DNA of 55,754 nucleotides from Nitrospira sp. (GCA_023248215.1 JAHFEW010000021.1:1-55754); one strand, 5' to 3'. Shown: positions 42,477-52,294, counted from the stretch's first letter. Notes: generated by a model not told the origin, from the letters alone. Translations and numbers: made by a program.

Positions 42477-43301
42477 GTGAACGCGGCCCCGATTCGAGCA
42501 AATACGGTCAGCGAGGTAGAGGGCGTGTCGACAAAAGCGGTCGACTCGCTACTCACCTTGCGTTTCCTCCTCACGTTCGATGACGGGCCGCACGCCAATA
42601 CTGGCAAGGTTCTGCGGCAACTGGCACGCAATCCGGTGCAGCAGGATGCCAAAGCGATTTTCTTCGTGCAAACGAGACACCCGAGGGGCGGCGGGTCGGC
42701 CGATGGCCGGTCCATGTTGGCGATTGAACATGCCGAAGGTCACGTATTGGGCCTGCATACCGGAACGCCACGTGGGCACCTCAGCCATACCGGCATGTCA
42801 CTCACTGACCTGGATCGGTCCCTCCGGGACGGGAAGGAAGACCTGGATCGCATCACAGGCCGACCAACCTTGCTGGTGAGACCGCCATACTGGTTGTTTA
42901 ATTCCTCCACCCTCGACCGATATGGGAGGCACAGACTCCACATGGTGTTGTCGGATGTGAAGGCCTTCGATGGAGTGAACTGGGGCATCCATCTGCTCCG
43001 GCGATGGAGTTTCCGATCTCAACTGGCAAGTCTACGACCCCGATTCCTGCGGGAGGGCCTGCCGGTCGTGAATCACAGCATCCCGGTCGTGGTGACCTTT
43101 CACGATACGAATGCCTTCACGGCCGACCATCTGGGTGACTATCTCACCCTGTTGGTAGAGGAAGCGGATCGGCTGGGGCTCCCGCTGCATCGAAAACCAT
43201 TTCTGGACAATCCCCATGAGATCTTAGAGGCCGGACTCCGACGAGCCATGCCTCATTCCCCTACTGACCAACACACAGCCACACGTCCTGAGGCACAATG
43301 A
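42477..43301 (+). CDS. Polysaccharide deacetylase (NodB/CE4) family protein in polyene operon
   Basis: 274-residue protein with a complete NodB core: TFDDGPH (motif 1, both Asp present, about residues 33-39), LHTGTPRGHLSH (motif 2 His ligands), RPPYW (motif 3) and VTFHDT late in the domain. No signal peptide is seen, so it probably acts in the cytoplasm or at the inner face of the membrane. Start GTG 42477 with a weak ribosome binding site. The ACP gene begins 1 bp after its stop. Sitting with two glycosyltransferase domains, it may deacetylate an amino-sugar carried by the cluster product; that is inference. Confidence 0.8.
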   Translation: MNAAPIRANTVSEVEGVSTKAVDSLLTLRFLLTFDDGPHANTGKVLRQLARNPVQQDAKAIFFVQTRHPRGGGSADGRSMLAIEHAEGHVLGLHTGTPRGHLSHTGMSLTDLDRSLRDGKEDLDRITGRPTLLVRPPYWLFNSSTLDRYGRHRLHMVLSDVKAFDGVNWGIHLLRRWSFRSQLASLRPRFLREGLPVVNHSIPVVVTFHDTNAFTADHLGDYLTLLVEEADRLGLPLHRKPFLDNPHEILEAGLRRAMPHSPTDQHTATRPEAQ

Positions 43302-43302
43302 C

Positions 43303-43584
43303 ATGGCGACACCCCTAGAAACCGGACGGAGCACACAAGGTGATCTTGAGCAAGACCTGGCCAGGCTGATCGTAGAATCGCTCAGACTGGAAGTACTCCC
43401 CGCGAGCATCGACCCTGCGGCGGCCCTCTTCGGAGAAGGCCTGGGCCTGGATTCAATCGATATGCTGGAGATCGCCCTGGCGGTGTCCAAACGATATGGA
43501 GTGGAATTGCGCTCGGAAAACCGGGCAGCCCTGGCCTCGTTGCGTGCATTGACAACTCACATTGCCCAACACCGGATCCGATGA
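43303..43584 (+). CDS. Acyl carrier protein
   Basis: 93-residue carrier protein with the phosphopantetheine attachment motif GLDSIDMLE; the Ser is at about residue 50. It would carry the growing polyene chain or the starter acid. ATG 43303 has GAGG upstream, and the stop overlaps the ligase start (ATGA). Only one ACP is seen in this cluster, while characterised aryl polyene clusters have two. Confidence 0.9.
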   Translation: MATPLETGRSTQGDLEQDLARLIVESLRLEVLPASIDPAAALFGEGLGLDSIDMLEIALAVSKRYGVELRSENRAALASLRALTTHIAQHRIR

Positions 43585-45005
43585 TGCGTTCGATGGACAG
43601 CCAGATTGCGCCGGCTTCTCACGGGCAACGAGCCTACGCCCGTCCTCTCTCCGCACCAGCTGCCTATCCGCTTGTCGCGCATGACTCGCCTCAGTGCACG
43701 ATGGCCTGGCGTCATGATCGCGGTTACTCCGTGCAGGATTTCCTTCGGTCGGTGTGGGCGCTGGCTTCACAACTCCCCAGGAAACGGTATGCGATTAACC
43801 TCTGCCGGGATCGGTATCATTTTGCCGTGGGCTTCGCGGCCGCTTTGGTGGCCCGGCAGATCAGCCTCTTGCCCACATGCCGGGCAGCCGAACCCTTGCA
43901 ACAGGTCTCGCAACGCTATCCCGAGTCCTATGTGCTGACAGACCATGACGATATGGAGATCACGTTACCTCGGTTCCATATCACGGAGCTCGCGTCGAAA
44001 GCCTCAGGGTCCACGGAGAACCCATTAATTCCAGCCGATCGGATCGCCGCCATCGTCTTTACCTCAGGGAGCAGCGGTTTACCTCGAGCCCATGCAAAAA
44101 ACTGGGGTTCGCTGGTGATGGGAGCCAAGGCGTTGGGTCGGCAGTTCGACCTTTCCACTCGACCCGCCCGAACAGCAGTGGGGACCGTCCCGGCTCAACA
44201 CATGTATGGATTGGAAACGACCATCATGCTCCCGCTGCAATGGGGCTGGAGTATCCATGCCGGCAATTCAATTCTGCCAGCGGACATCCGGACGGACCTG
44301 GAACGGCTGGCGTCACCGGCCTGGTTGATGACCACGCCTTTCCATCTCAACGCCTATCTCAGTGAGCAGACCATGCTGCCCGGCCTTGAAGGCATCATTT
44401 CTGCCACCATGCCATTGGCCCGCTCAGTCGCTCAGGATGCGGAAGACCTCTGGCATGTGCCGGTCCATGAAATCTACGGTTGCACAGAAGGCGGAATGCT
44501 CGCATCGCGCCATACCACGGATGGAGACCTCTGGACCCTCTGTCACGAGTTACGGATGAGACAAGAGGGTGGCAGCACATGGGTGATGGGCGGACACGTA
44601 GGCGCATGGCTCCAACTGACGGACCGCATCAGCATGCACAACAGACGTGAATTCCTCCTCCTCGGCCCGCACTACGATCTGGTGAAGGTGGCCGGGAAAC
44701 GCGCGTCATTGGCGGCGCTCAACATGACACTGAGCCGCGTGAACGGGGTGCTGGATGGAACGTTTTATTGGCCCGATCAGGGCCGGTCCGGCAACGGTCG
44801 CTTGAGCGCATTCGTCGTGGCTCCCGGTGTCACGCGCGCGGCGATTCTCGCCGATCTGCGGAGACGGATCGATCCGGTCTTTCTTCCCCGTCCGTTGTAT
44901 CTGGTCGCCTCGTTGCCTCGAAACGCCACCGGCAAATTGTCACACGAGCATCTGGAGGCCTTTGCCGAGTGTGTCTTGCATCCAGGTCGACAGCCTCGAG
45001 GGTAA
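43581..45005 (+). CDS. AMP-dependent acyl-ACP/acyl-CoA ligase (ANL superfamily)
   Basis: Adenylating enzyme of 474 residues. The phosphate-binding loop VFTSGSSGLPRAHAK is near residue 157, YGCTEGG near 305, and the C-terminal catalytic Lys in RNATGKLSHEHL near 455. In aryl polyene clusters such an enzyme activates the aromatic starter acid and loads it on the ACP; the adjacency to an ACP gene supports the same job here. It overlaps the ACP gene by 4 bp, and the dehydratase gene follows after 3 bp. The substrate is not readable from the sequence. Confidence 0.85.
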   Translation: MMRSMDSQIAPASHGQRAYARPLSAPAAYPLVAHDSPQCTMAWRHDRGYSVQDFLRSVWALASQLPRKRYAINLCRDRYHFAVGFAAALVARQISLLPTCRAAEPLQQVSQRYPESYVLTDHDDMEITLPRFHITELASKASGSTENPLIPADRIAAIVFTSGSSGLPRAHAKNWGSLVMGAKALGRQFDLSTRPARTAVGTVPAQHMYGLETTIMLPLQWGWSIHAGNSILPADIRTDLERLASPAWLMTTPFHLNAYLSEQTMLPGLEGIISATMPLARSVAQDAEDLWHVPVHEIYGCTEGGMLASRHTTDGDLWTLCHELRMRQEGGSTWVMGGHVGAWLQLTDRISMHNRREFLLLGPHYDLVKVAGKRASLAALNMTLSRVNGVLDGTFYWPDQGRSGNGRLSAFVVAPGVTRAAILADLRRRIDPVFLPRPLYLVASLPRNATGKLSHEHLEAFAECVLHPGRQPRG

Positions 45006-45008
45006 GGG

Positions 45009-45332
45009 ATGAGACAAGAAGTGCTGGGATCTATCAGCCAGGACCATCCTGCCTTGGCAGGGCATTTTCCCGGCAACCCTGTCGTGCCGGGAGTGATCCT
45101 ACTGACCGAGCTCTTGCGAGCGGTAGAAGAACAACTCCATTGGGCGAGAGGTCCCGTCACGGTCACATCAATGAAATTTATGCGACTCTTACGCCCAAGC
45201 GAACCGTTCACCCTGCTGTTGGAACCATTGTCGGAGCGGGAGGTTTCCTTTGCCGTCATGCGCGAGAATGATCGTATTGCAGCAGGAACCTTCCGGAGGA
45301 ACGTGCCTGTCATCGAGCAGGATCAATCATGA
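45009..45332 (+). CDS. FabZ/ApeI-like 3-hydroxyacyl-ACP dehydratase (hot-dog fold)
   Basis: 107-residue hot-dog protein. HFPGNPVVPGVILLTELL contains the catalytic His of FabA/FabZ dehydratases and a Glu about 14 residues later, so the active site is complete. It is shorter than FabZ (about 150), as cluster-associated dehydratases often are. Start ATG 45009; the stop overlaps the acyltransferase start by 4 bp (ATGA at 45329). It probably removes water from the 3-hydroxyacyl intermediate to build the conjugated chain. Confidence 0.83.
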   Translation: MRQEVLGSISQDHPALAGHFPGNPVVPGVILLTELLRAVEEQLHWARGPVTVTSMKFMRLLRPSEPFTLLLEPLSEREVSFAVMRENDRIAAGTFRRNVPVIEQDQS

Positions 45333-46243
45333 GCACCCGCTGGCTCGGTCAACCGGAACGTGGCAGCCGCAGACTTATCCGGCTCCTTACCTGGATCACC
45401 CTGCGACTGGGCCGTTCTGTGGCGCGCTGGTTTCTCTATCCCATTTGTCTGTACTTCCTTTTCTTTTCAGGCGGGACTCAACGCATCTCGCGTGAGTACT
45501 TGCAGCGCATTCTCAAGCGACCCCCTGGCTGGAAAGATGTTTTTCGCCATTTCCATGCCTTTGCCTCGACCATCCATGACCGGGTGTATCTCCTATCGGG
45601 ACGCCATCGCTATTTCGATATTCGCATGGAAGGCGCGTCGGCGCTTCAGGCAGTGCTCGCGCAGAAGCGCGGCTGCATCCTGCTGGGTTCCCATCTGGGG
45701 AGTTTCGAAGTGCTTCGCGCACATGGGTTGTTCGATCAGAAGTTACCGATCACCGTGATCATGCATGAGGCTGCTGCCTCGAACCTGAATGCGGTGCTCC
45801 ACAGCCTCCATCCGGAGATCCGTGAGCGGATCATTCCCCCCGGCACGCCGGATACGATGCTCGCGGTGAAGGAACGGTTAGACCGTGGTGAAATGGTCGG
45901 TATTCTCGGTGATCGTGTCTTCGGCGACGAAAAAGGAATGACCTGCGACTTTCTGGGCAAGCCGAGGTCGTTTCCTGAGGGGCCTTTTTTGCTGGCCGCT
46001 CTCCTGCAAGTCCCGATCGTCCTGTTTTTCGGGCTCTACCAAGGCGGCCGGCAGTATGCCATTCATTTTGAGCCGTTGGTGGACAGCATTCATCTGGACC
46101 GAGCACAGCGAACGGAAATGCTTCGCCCCTGGGTCGAGCGGTACGTCAGTCGTTTGGAACATTATTGCCGCCTGTATCCCTACAACTGGTTCAACTTTTA
46201 TGACAACTCTGACGGCGCTCTTCCGTCTCACAGTCCTGTGTAG
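45329..46243 (+). CDS. LpxL/HtrB-like lipid acyltransferase
   Basis: 304-residue membrane-associated acyltransferase with an N-terminal hydrophobic segment. The HLGSFE motif (HX4E, about residue 118) is the catalytic site of the LpxL/LpxM lysophospholipid acyltransferase family. GDRVFGDEKGMTCDFLGKP near 195 matches the second conserved block. In polyene clusters this type of enzyme probably transfers the finished acyl chain to a lipid or sugar. It overlaps the LolA-like gene by 44 bp. Confidence 0.85.
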   Translation: MSTRWLGQPERGSRRLIRLLTWITLRLGRSVARWFLYPICLYFLFFSGGTQRISREYLQRILKRPPGWKDVFRHFHAFASTIHDRVYLLSGRHRYFDIRMEGASALQAVLAQKRGCILLGSHLGSFEVLRAHGLFDQKLPITVIMHEAAASNLNAVLHSLHPEIRERIIPPGTPDTMLAVKERLDRGEMVGILGDRVFGDEKGMTCDFLGKPRSFPEGPFLLAALLQVPIVLFFGLYQGGRQYAIHFEPLVDSIHLDRAQRTEMLRPWVERYVSRLEHYCRLYPYNWFNFYDNSDGALPSHSPV

Positions 46244-46799
46244 TCTCCTCTCTTGGTTACCGGCCGACGCAAACCAGGAGACCGGCGCGCAGCCATCGGA
46301 TGTGCCTGGACTCATGGAGCTCATGGCGAAGGTGACATCGCGCGAGGATCGATTTACCGAAACCAGGACGGTGGCCATGCTGACCCGGCCCCTGGTGTTG
46401 AAAGGCACATTAGCCTATGCACGTCCTGATCGCGTGGAAAAGCATGTCATCTCGCCTTATGAAGAACACATCCTCGTGCAGGGCGACCAGCTCACCCTTT
46501 CGACGCAAGAGGGCACGAAGCGCATCGCGGTGAACAGTCATCCATTGATTCGCTCGTTCATCGAGGCCATCCGGGCCAGCCTTGCGGGCGAGGTCGCCGT
46601 CCTGAGGCGGCTCTACCACATCAAATTTGAGGGAAACCAGCAGGGTTGGGTGTTAACGTTGCGTCCATTGGATGCGCAGGCGGCGGAGTACCTCACGTCG
46701 ATCACCCTCACCGGTCATGGAGATCGCTTGACGGCGGTCGACATACAGGAGACCGGAGGGGATCGGTCGCTGATGCAGATTCATGAGCCAGCCTCGTGA
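46200..46799 (+). CDS. LolA-like periplasmic lipoprotein carrier
   Basis: 199-residue exported protein with an N-terminal signal peptide (about residues 1-26). The mature part resembles the outer membrane lipoprotein carrier LolA: an early helix with the REDRFTETR segment, then GTLAYARPDRVEKHVI and alternating strands. I start at ATG 46200 inside the end of the acyltransferase gene, because it gives a proper signal sequence. LolA-like proteins are regular members of aryl polyene clusters and probably shuttle the product across the periplasm together with the MMPL exporter encoded next (4-bp overlap). Confidence 0.8.
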   Translation: MTTLTALFRLTVLCSLLSWLPADANQETGAQPSDVPGLMELMAKVTSREDRFTETRTVAMLTRPLVLKGTLAYARPDRVEKHVISPYEEHILVQGDQLTLSTQEGTKRIAVNSHPLIRSFIEAIRASLAGEVAVLRRLYHIKFEGNQQGWVLTLRPLDAQAAEYLTSITLTGHGDRLTAVDIQETGGDRSLMQIHEPAS

Positions 46800-49117
46800 C
46801 GCTGCATGCTCGAGCGGCGGTGATCCTGTGGGTGGTGCTCCTCTTCGTCAGCGGAGGAGTGATCGCGAACATGACGGTGACAACCGATTTAACGGCCCTG
46901 CTTCCCCGGTCCGCTGACCCCACCCAGGAACTTCTGGTCGCTCAACTGCGTGATGGCGTGGCCGCGCGGCTTATTCTCATCGCTCTCGAAGGCGCCGCCA
47001 CGGAAACCTTGGCCGAAGCCAGCCGAAAGATCGTTCGCAGTCTTCGGGAAACCGGTCTCTTCACATCGGTGAACAATGGAGATCCCGCCGACTTCACGGT
47101 CGAACGCGATGTCTTGATGCGTCACCGTTATCTCTTGAGTTCGGCCGTCACCCCCGAACACTTTTCGACACCGGCGCTGCGAGCGGCCCTTGAACGACAA
47201 CTCCAGCTGCTCGGGTCGCCGGCGGGGGCGGTGATGAAAGCAGCGTTACCATCCGATCCCACCGGGGAATTGGCCCATATTCTCTCCGAATTCACTGCGG
47301 GTGAACAGCCCTCGGTTTTGCATGGCGTGTGGTTTTCCCGCGATCACACCCGCGCTCAGCTCGTCGCTGAGACGCGCGCGCCGGGGTTTGATATCGACCG
47401 GCAGGAACAGGCGATGCACGCCATCCAATCGGCGTTCACCTCTTCCGGCTTGCCGGAGAGCGGTCGGCTTCTGCTGAGCGGCCCCGGCGTCTTTGCCGTC
47501 GAATCTCGGGCGACGATCCAGCGCGACTCGTGGCGTTTGTCCCTTGTGGCCGCAGTGATCGTGACCGCGTTGCTCTTCACCGTCTATCGAGCGTTGCCTC
47601 CCCTGCTGCTCAGCCTGTTGCCTGTGTTGACTGGCCTGCTGGTCGGAGTGGCCGCTGTCCAATTGGTCTTCGGTTTTGTGCATGGCATCACCCTCGGATT
47701 CGGCGCCACTCTCATCGGAGAAGCCGTCGATTATCCGGCCTATGTCCTCACCCAAGTCATGGCCGGTGAGCAACTCCGGCAGACCTTGTCACGGGTCTGG
47801 CCGACTTTGAAAATCGCGGTGATGACGACGGTGTTCGGCGCCTTCACGATGTTGTTCTCAAGTATGACCGGCCTGTCCCAACTGGGCGTCCTCGCGGTCG
47901 TGGGAGTGTTTGTCGCCGGGGTGGTGACGCGCTGGATCCTGCCCGCCCTCGCACCACAGATCATGCGAACAGCACCGCATCAGATCCTGCCTTCGAAGGT
48001 AACTTCATGGTCGGCCTCCATGGGAAAGGCCGGCCGGATCGTCTGGGTGCTGGCCATTCTAGCGGTAATGATACTGGCCGTCCGTCATCAGGACATTTGG
48101 GATAACGATCTGGCGAACCTGAGTCCGATTTCCCAATCCGCCAAGGTCATAGACGAGCAACTACGAAAAGATCTGGGCGCGCCGGATGTCCGCTACCTGC
48201 TGGTGATCAGGGGCGCCAGCCAGGAGGAGGTGCTGCGGCGTAGCGAATCTGCCACGCTGCTGCTCCGCCGGCTGATAGACGACGAGTTGTTGACCGGCTT
48301 CGATCTCCCCAGTCTGTATCTGCCGTCGCAAGAGACGCAGCGGCAACGCCTGGCTGCGCTCCCCCCTCCCGCGGTGCTGACCACATCACTGACCCGCGCC
48401 CTGGAGGGACTGCCGTTTCGAACGGGGCTCTTCGAGCCGTTCTTGCTGGACTTGGAACAGGCTCGCACCGGCGAGTTGATGGACATCACCAATTTGCAAC
48501 AATCCGCCTTCTCCCTGAAGGTCCGTGCGCTCCTGCTGGGCAACGGAGAGAAATGGATCGGGCTGGCGCCACTTCGTGGTATCGGATCGGCTTCCGCCTT
48601 GGCCGATCGCATCGCTCGGGAGGCCGCTCCGGGCGTGACGTTTCTCGATCTCAAGGCAGAGACGGGCCGATTAGTCAACGGCTACCGAAATCAATCCTTG
48701 CAACTGACCGCCCTCGGGGTCCTGGCCATCACCGCCGTGTTGTGGTGGGGATTGCGCGATTCGCGCCTGGTCGGACGCGTCCTGCTTCCGCCATTGATCG
48801 CCGTCCTCTTTGTTGTGACCATCCTCACGCTGATCGGTGAACGGCTCTCATTGTTCCATCTGGTGTCATTGCTGCTGGTGTTGGGCGTCGGGCTCAACTA
48901 CGCCCTGTTCTTTAACCGGCCGTTCGTCGATGAGGAAGAGAGACGGCGGACATGGCTCTCGCTTACGGTCTGCATTCTCGCCACCCTCTCGGCATTCGGC
49001 GCGCTGGCGTTTTCGCGAACTCCAGTCCTTCATGCCATTGGCCTGACCGTCGGTCTCGGCGCCGCCTTGTCCCTAATAGTCGCCGCCATGCTGGGCAGAC
49101 AACGGGTGACCGTATGA
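46796..49117 (+). CDS. MMPL/RND-family exporter
   Basis: 773-residue polytopic transporter with two repeats, each a large periplasmic domain followed by a bundle of helices. The first bundle lies at about residues 240-390 (including FGATLIGEAVDYPAYVLTQV), the second at about 635-770. Start GTG 46796 overlaps the previous stop by 4 bp. Such MMPL proteins move hydrophobic acyl products out of the inner membrane. Together with the LolA-like protein it makes a product-export pair for this cluster. Confidence 0.88.
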   Translation: MTLHARAAVILWVVLLFVSGGVIANMTVTTDLTALLPRSADPTQELLVAQLRDGVAARLILIALEGAATETLAEASRKIVRSLRETGLFTSVNNGDPADFTVERDVLMRHRYLLSSAVTPEHFSTPALRAALERQLQLLGSPAGAVMKAALPSDPTGELAHILSEFTAGEQPSVLHGVWFSRDHTRAQLVAETRAPGFDIDRQEQAMHAIQSAFTSSGLPESGRLLLSGPGVFAVESRATIQRDSWRLSLVAAVIVTALLFTVYRALPPLLLSLLPVLTGLLVGVAAVQLVFGFVHGITLGFGATLIGEAVDYPAYVLTQVMAGEQLRQTLSRVWPTLKIAVMTTVFGAFTMLFSSMTGLSQLGVLAVVGVFVAGVVTRWILPALAPQIMRTAPHQILPSKVTSWSASMGKAGRIVWVLAILAVMILAVRHQDIWDNDLANLSPISQSAKVIDEQLRKDLGAPDVRYLLVIRGASQEEVLRRSESATLLLRRLIDDELLTGFDLPSLYLPSQETQRQRLAALPPPAVLTTSLTRALEGLPFRTGLFEPFLLDLEQARTGELMDITNLQQSAFSLKVRALLLGNGEKWIGLAPLRGIGSASALADRIAREAAPGVTFLDLKAETGRLVNGYRNQSLQLTALGVLAITAVLWWGLRDSRLVGRVLLPPLIAVLFVVTILTLIGERLSLFHLVSLLLVLGVGLNYALFFNRPFVDEEERRRTWLSLTVCILATLSAFGALAFSRTPVLHAIGLTVGLGAALSLIVAAMLGRQRVTV

Positions 49118-50304
49118 TGACAGCGCTGACAGTCACCGCCATGGCCACCGCGAATCCGCTGGGATACGGCCTCTCGTCCACCTGGGATGCCCTGCGCAAG
49201 GATCGGCACGGGTTACGGCCAAACGATTTCGAGGATGCCGCCATCAAGACCTGGATCGGACGGGTCGAGGGACTTGAGGCGGAACCGATCACCGGCGCTC
49301 TCGCCGACTTCGATTGCCGGAATAATCGTTTGGCACTCGTCGGGTTGCGGCAGGACGGATTCGAACAGGCTGTCGCCCTCGCGCGGGGGAAATACGGTCC
49401 GGATCGCATCGGAGTCCTGATCGGCACCACGACCTCCGGCATTCTCGAAACCGAATTAGCCTACCGGCGACGAACGCCGTCGGGCGAGCTGTTGCCCCTA
49501 ACCGTTCGTTACCGGCAGACACAAAACCTGTTTTCGGTCAGCGAGGTCGTTCGGCGTCACCTGGGCCTGCAGGGTCCTGTCGCGTCGATTTCAACGGCCT
49601 GCTCTTCCAGCGCCAAGGTATTCGCCAGCGCATCTCGTTGGATGGCCGTGGGATTGTGCGACGCGGTCGTGGTCGGCGGTGTGGACAGTTTGTGTTTCAT
49701 GACGCTCTACGGCTTTGCCTCACTCGGGCTACTCTCTGAGAGCCCTTGCCGGCCCTGCGACAGGGACAGAAACGGGCTCTCCATCGGTGAAGCGGCGGGC
49801 TTCATGCTGTTGGAACGTCGAGACGACCGCGAGGGAGACCTTCATCTGCTCGGTTACGGCGAAAGCAGCGATGCCCATCACATGTCGACGCCTCATCCGG
49901 AAGGAATGGGCGCTGCCTTGGCGATGGAACGGGCGCTCGACCGCGCGGAGATGAAACCGATCGACATCGACTATGTGAATCTGCATGGTACCGGCACCCC
50001 GGCCAACGATCTCGCTGAGGATCATGCGATCTGGAAGACGTTCGGAGGGAGAACGCCCTGCAGTTCCACCAAGGGGAGAACCGGACATACGCTCGGCGCG
50101 GCGGGAATCACGGAAGCCATTCTGGCGGGGCTCTGTCTGCGGCATGGCTTCATTCCTGGCACGTTACATACGACCCGGCTCGACCCCCAACTCCAGAGCC
50201 GCGTCACGCTCGCCAGCGAGTACCGTCCCTTGCGCTCTGTCATGAGCAACTCATTCGGCTTCGGCGGCAACAATTGTAGTCTCATTCTCGGGAAGAGGAC
50301 GTGA
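49114..50304 (+). CDS. Beta-ketoacyl-ACP synthase (polyene ketosynthase)
   Basis: 396-residue FabF-type condensing enzyme with a complete Cys-His-His triad: STACSSSAK (Cys about 165), NLHGTGTPAND (His about 290) and KGRTGHTLGAAG (His about 325). The GFGGNN motif lies near the C-terminus. It overlaps both neighbours by 1-4 bp and stands directly before the chain length factor, the usual order for a heterodimeric iterative type II system. It differs clearly from the Cys-Cys-His ketosynthase at 31.7 kb. Confidence 0.92.
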   Translation: MMTALTVTAMATANPLGYGLSSTWDALRKDRHGLRPNDFEDAAIKTWIGRVEGLEAEPITGALADFDCRNNRLALVGLRQDGFEQAVALARGKYGPDRIGVLIGTTTSGILETELAYRRRTPSGELLPLTVRYRQTQNLFSVSEVVRRHLGLQGPVASISTACSSSAKVFASASRWMAVGLCDAVVVGGVDSLCFMTLYGFASLGLLSESPCRPCDRDRNGLSIGEAAGFMLLERRDDREGDLHLLGYGESSDAHHMSTPHPEGMGAALAMERALDRAEMKPIDIDYVNLHGTGTPANDLAEDHAIWKTFGGRTPCSSTKGRTGHTLGAAGITEAILAGLCLRHGFIPGTLHTTRLDPQLQSRVTLASEYRPLRSVMSNSFGFGGNNCSLILGKRT

Positions 50305-51095
50305 TGCAGATATTTGTCGCCAGTGTCGGCATCGCAGGGCCAGGGTTGGATGGGTGGACTGCTTCTCGACCGATCCTGGCCGGAACTGCAGCCCACCGGA
50401 TGGCGCCCACCTCTCGCTCGATTCCGGATATTTTATCGGCGGCTGAACGTCGTCGCAGCAGCCAGTCGGCACGTCTCGCCATCACGGCGGCACAGGAGGC
50501 CTTGCGAGCAGGAGACCTGAGAGGCGATGAGATCGCGACGGTGTTCGCTTCGTCGGACGGAGACGGCGACATTACGCAGGAAATTTGTGAATCGCTGGCC
50601 GGCCCCGCACGCGATGTCTCTCCCACCTCCTTTCACAACTCCGTGTACAACGCGCCCGCCGGCTATTGGAGCATCGCCACTGGTTCCCGCCTGGCTTCTA
50701 CCAGTGTCTGCGCCTACGATGTGTCGTTTGCCGCCGGTTTAATTGAAGCCGCCACCTATGCCACTGTCGAGCACCAACCGGTGATGTTCATCGCGTGCGA
50801 TCTTCCATTTCCCTTCCCACTCAACACGATTCGTCCGGTGGAACACAGTTTTGCCGCCGCGCTGCTGGTCACCCCAACAGCCCGCAATGCCTCGCTCATG
50901 CGCTGGAAGATCAGCCTCGAACCGCACCGAGCAGCCACGGCCTTTCCAGCCTGCTTGCCTGAGAGCTTGCGCAGCAATCCGGCAGCGCGTTGTCTCCCGC
51001 TGTTAGCCCTGTTGGCCAGAAATCAGCGGGCGACCATCGTACTCGAATATTCAGACAGCAGCGATCTCGTGGTCTTGTGCGAACCGGGAACATGA
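50304..51095 (+). CDS. Ketosynthase chain length factor
   Basis: 263-residue KS-like protein, shorter than a ketosynthase. The nucleophilic Cys region is replaced by VCAYDVSFAAGLIEA, where Asp stands at the Cys position. Neither the NxHGTGT nor the TGHxxGAAG motif is present. This is the pattern of the chain length factors of aryl polyene-type clusters, which pair with the ketosynthase and shape the product tunnel. Start ATG 50304 (GTG 50301 is also in frame), overlapping the ketosynthase stop by one base. Confidence 0.85.
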   Translation: MQIFVASVGIAGPGLDGWTASRPILAGTAAHRMAPTSRSIPDILSAAERRRSSQSARLAITAAQEALRAGDLRGDEIATVFASSDGDGDITQEICESLAGPARDVSPTSFHNSVYNAPAGYWSIATGSRLASTSVCAYDVSFAAGLIEAATYATVEHQPVMFIACDLPFPFPLNTIRPVEHSFAAALLVTPTARNASLMRWKISLEPHRAATAFPACLPESLRSNPAARCLPLLALLARNQRATIVLEYSDSSDLVVLCEPGT

Positions 51096-51098
51096 TCG

Positions 51099-51575
51099 AT
51101 GGACAGCTCGTGCTGGGACATTTCCCGAATGATCCCGCATCGCGGGGCCATGTGCTTGCTCGACAGTATTGAGGGCTGGGACGAAGCTCATATCGTCTGC
51201 CGAGCCACCAGCCATCGTCGCCTCGACAATCCGTTGCGAGACGACAGCGGCTTGCGCGCGCTCTGCGCCATCGAATACGGCGCGCAAGCCATTGCCGTCC
51301 ATGCTGCGCTTCTCGGAAGGCCGAATGGACACAGCCTTGAAGCGGGAGTACTGGCTTCCGTACGCGATGTCACGACGACCCTGTCCCATTTGGATGAACT
51401 GATCGGAGCGCTAACGATCCGCGCCACGTTCGTATTAATCCACGAGCAGGGTAGGATCTACGACGTGACGGTGAGCGGCGACGGCCGTGCTGTGATGACC
51501 GGGCGGCTCTCTGTGATGGTTCCGACCGACAGGCTTCAAGTCGTTCAACCTGTTTCGACAGAAGGACTCGTATGA
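51099..51575 (+). CDS. ApeP-like hot-dog dehydratase
   Basis: 158-residue protein of the second dehydratase type of aryl polyene clusters. The N-terminal MIPHRGAMCLLDSI carries the conserved His and the PHR-x-MxLLD signature, and AIEYGAQAIAVHAAL matches the central helix with its conserved Glu. It probably pairs with the dehydratase at 45.0 kb, since the two types act as a complex in characterised systems. Start ATG 51099, 3 bp after the previous stop; its own stop overlaps the reductase start. Confidence 0.83.
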   Translation: MDSSCWDISRMIPHRGAMCLLDSIEGWDEAHIVCRATSHRRLDNPLRDDSGLRALCAIEYGAQAIAVHAALLGRPNGHSLEAGVLASVRDVTTTLSHLDELIGALTIRATFVLIHEQGRIYDVTVSGDGRAVMTGRLSVMVPTDRLQVVQPVSTEGLV

Positions 51576-52294
51576 GAAAGCGGGCGCTCGTGACAGGGGG
51601 AAGCGGAGAAATCGGCCGGGCTGTGTGCCTGGCATTAGGCGAGACCGGGTTGGAGGTCATCGTCCACGGATACAGGCATCGAGATCGCGCAGAGGCGGTC
51701 GCGCAATCGATTCGTGACAAGGGGGGCACAGCTGAGGCCGTCTGCTTCGATGTCACGGACTTCGAGCAGACGCAGAAGGTTCTCGAGCAACTGCAAACAG
51801 CCGGCGCCATTCAGATACTGGTGAACAACGCGGGCATCTATGACGACGTGCCCATGGCGGGCATGACCAGGGAGCAATGGACGAGAGTGATCGACGTCTC
51901 GCTGAATGGATTTTTCAACGTCACGCAACCGCTGCTGCTGCCCATGATTCGCACCCGTTGGGGACGCATCGTCACCATTACTTCCATTAGCGGCCTGATC
52001 GGGAACCGTGGACAGGTCAACTATGCCGCCGCGAAAGCCGGCCTCCATGGAGCGACCAAAGCCCTCGCGCTCGAGCTGGCCTCACGACACATCACCGTGA
52101 ACGCCGTGGCACCCGGCCTCATCGCCACGTCGACGACCAACGAGATATTTGACGCAGACGCCATCGGCCGGTTGGTTCCGATGAAACGCGCCGGCACCAC
52201 GGATGAAGTGGCGGGTCTCGTGACCTATCTGGTTTCCGATGCCGCCGCCTACATCTCCGGACAGGTCATTTCGATCAATGGAGCGCAGGCATGA
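51572..52294 (+). CDS. 3-oxoacyl-ACP reductase (FabG-like SDR)
   Basis: 240-residue short-chain dehydrogenase/reductase. The nucleotide-binding GGSGEIGRA lies at residues 9-17, NNAG near 90, and the catalytic Ser-Tyr-Lys in SISGLIGNRGQVNYAAAKAG (about 137-156). It would reduce the 3-ketoacyl-ACP made by the ketosynthase, using NADPH. It overlaps the dehydratase and the glycosyltransferase genes by 4 bp on each side. Confidence 0.92.
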   Translation: MRKRALVTGGSGEIGRAVCLALGETGLEVIVHGYRHRDRAEAVAQSIRDKGGTAEAVCFDVTDFEQTQKVLEQLQTAGAIQILVNNAGIYDDVPMAGMTREQWTRVIDVSLNGFFNVTQPLLLPMIRTRWGRIVTITSISGLIGNRGQVNYAAAKAGLHGATKALALELASRHITVNAVAPGLIATSTTNEIFDADAIGRLVPMKRAGTTDEVAGLVTYLVSDAAAYISGQVISINGAQA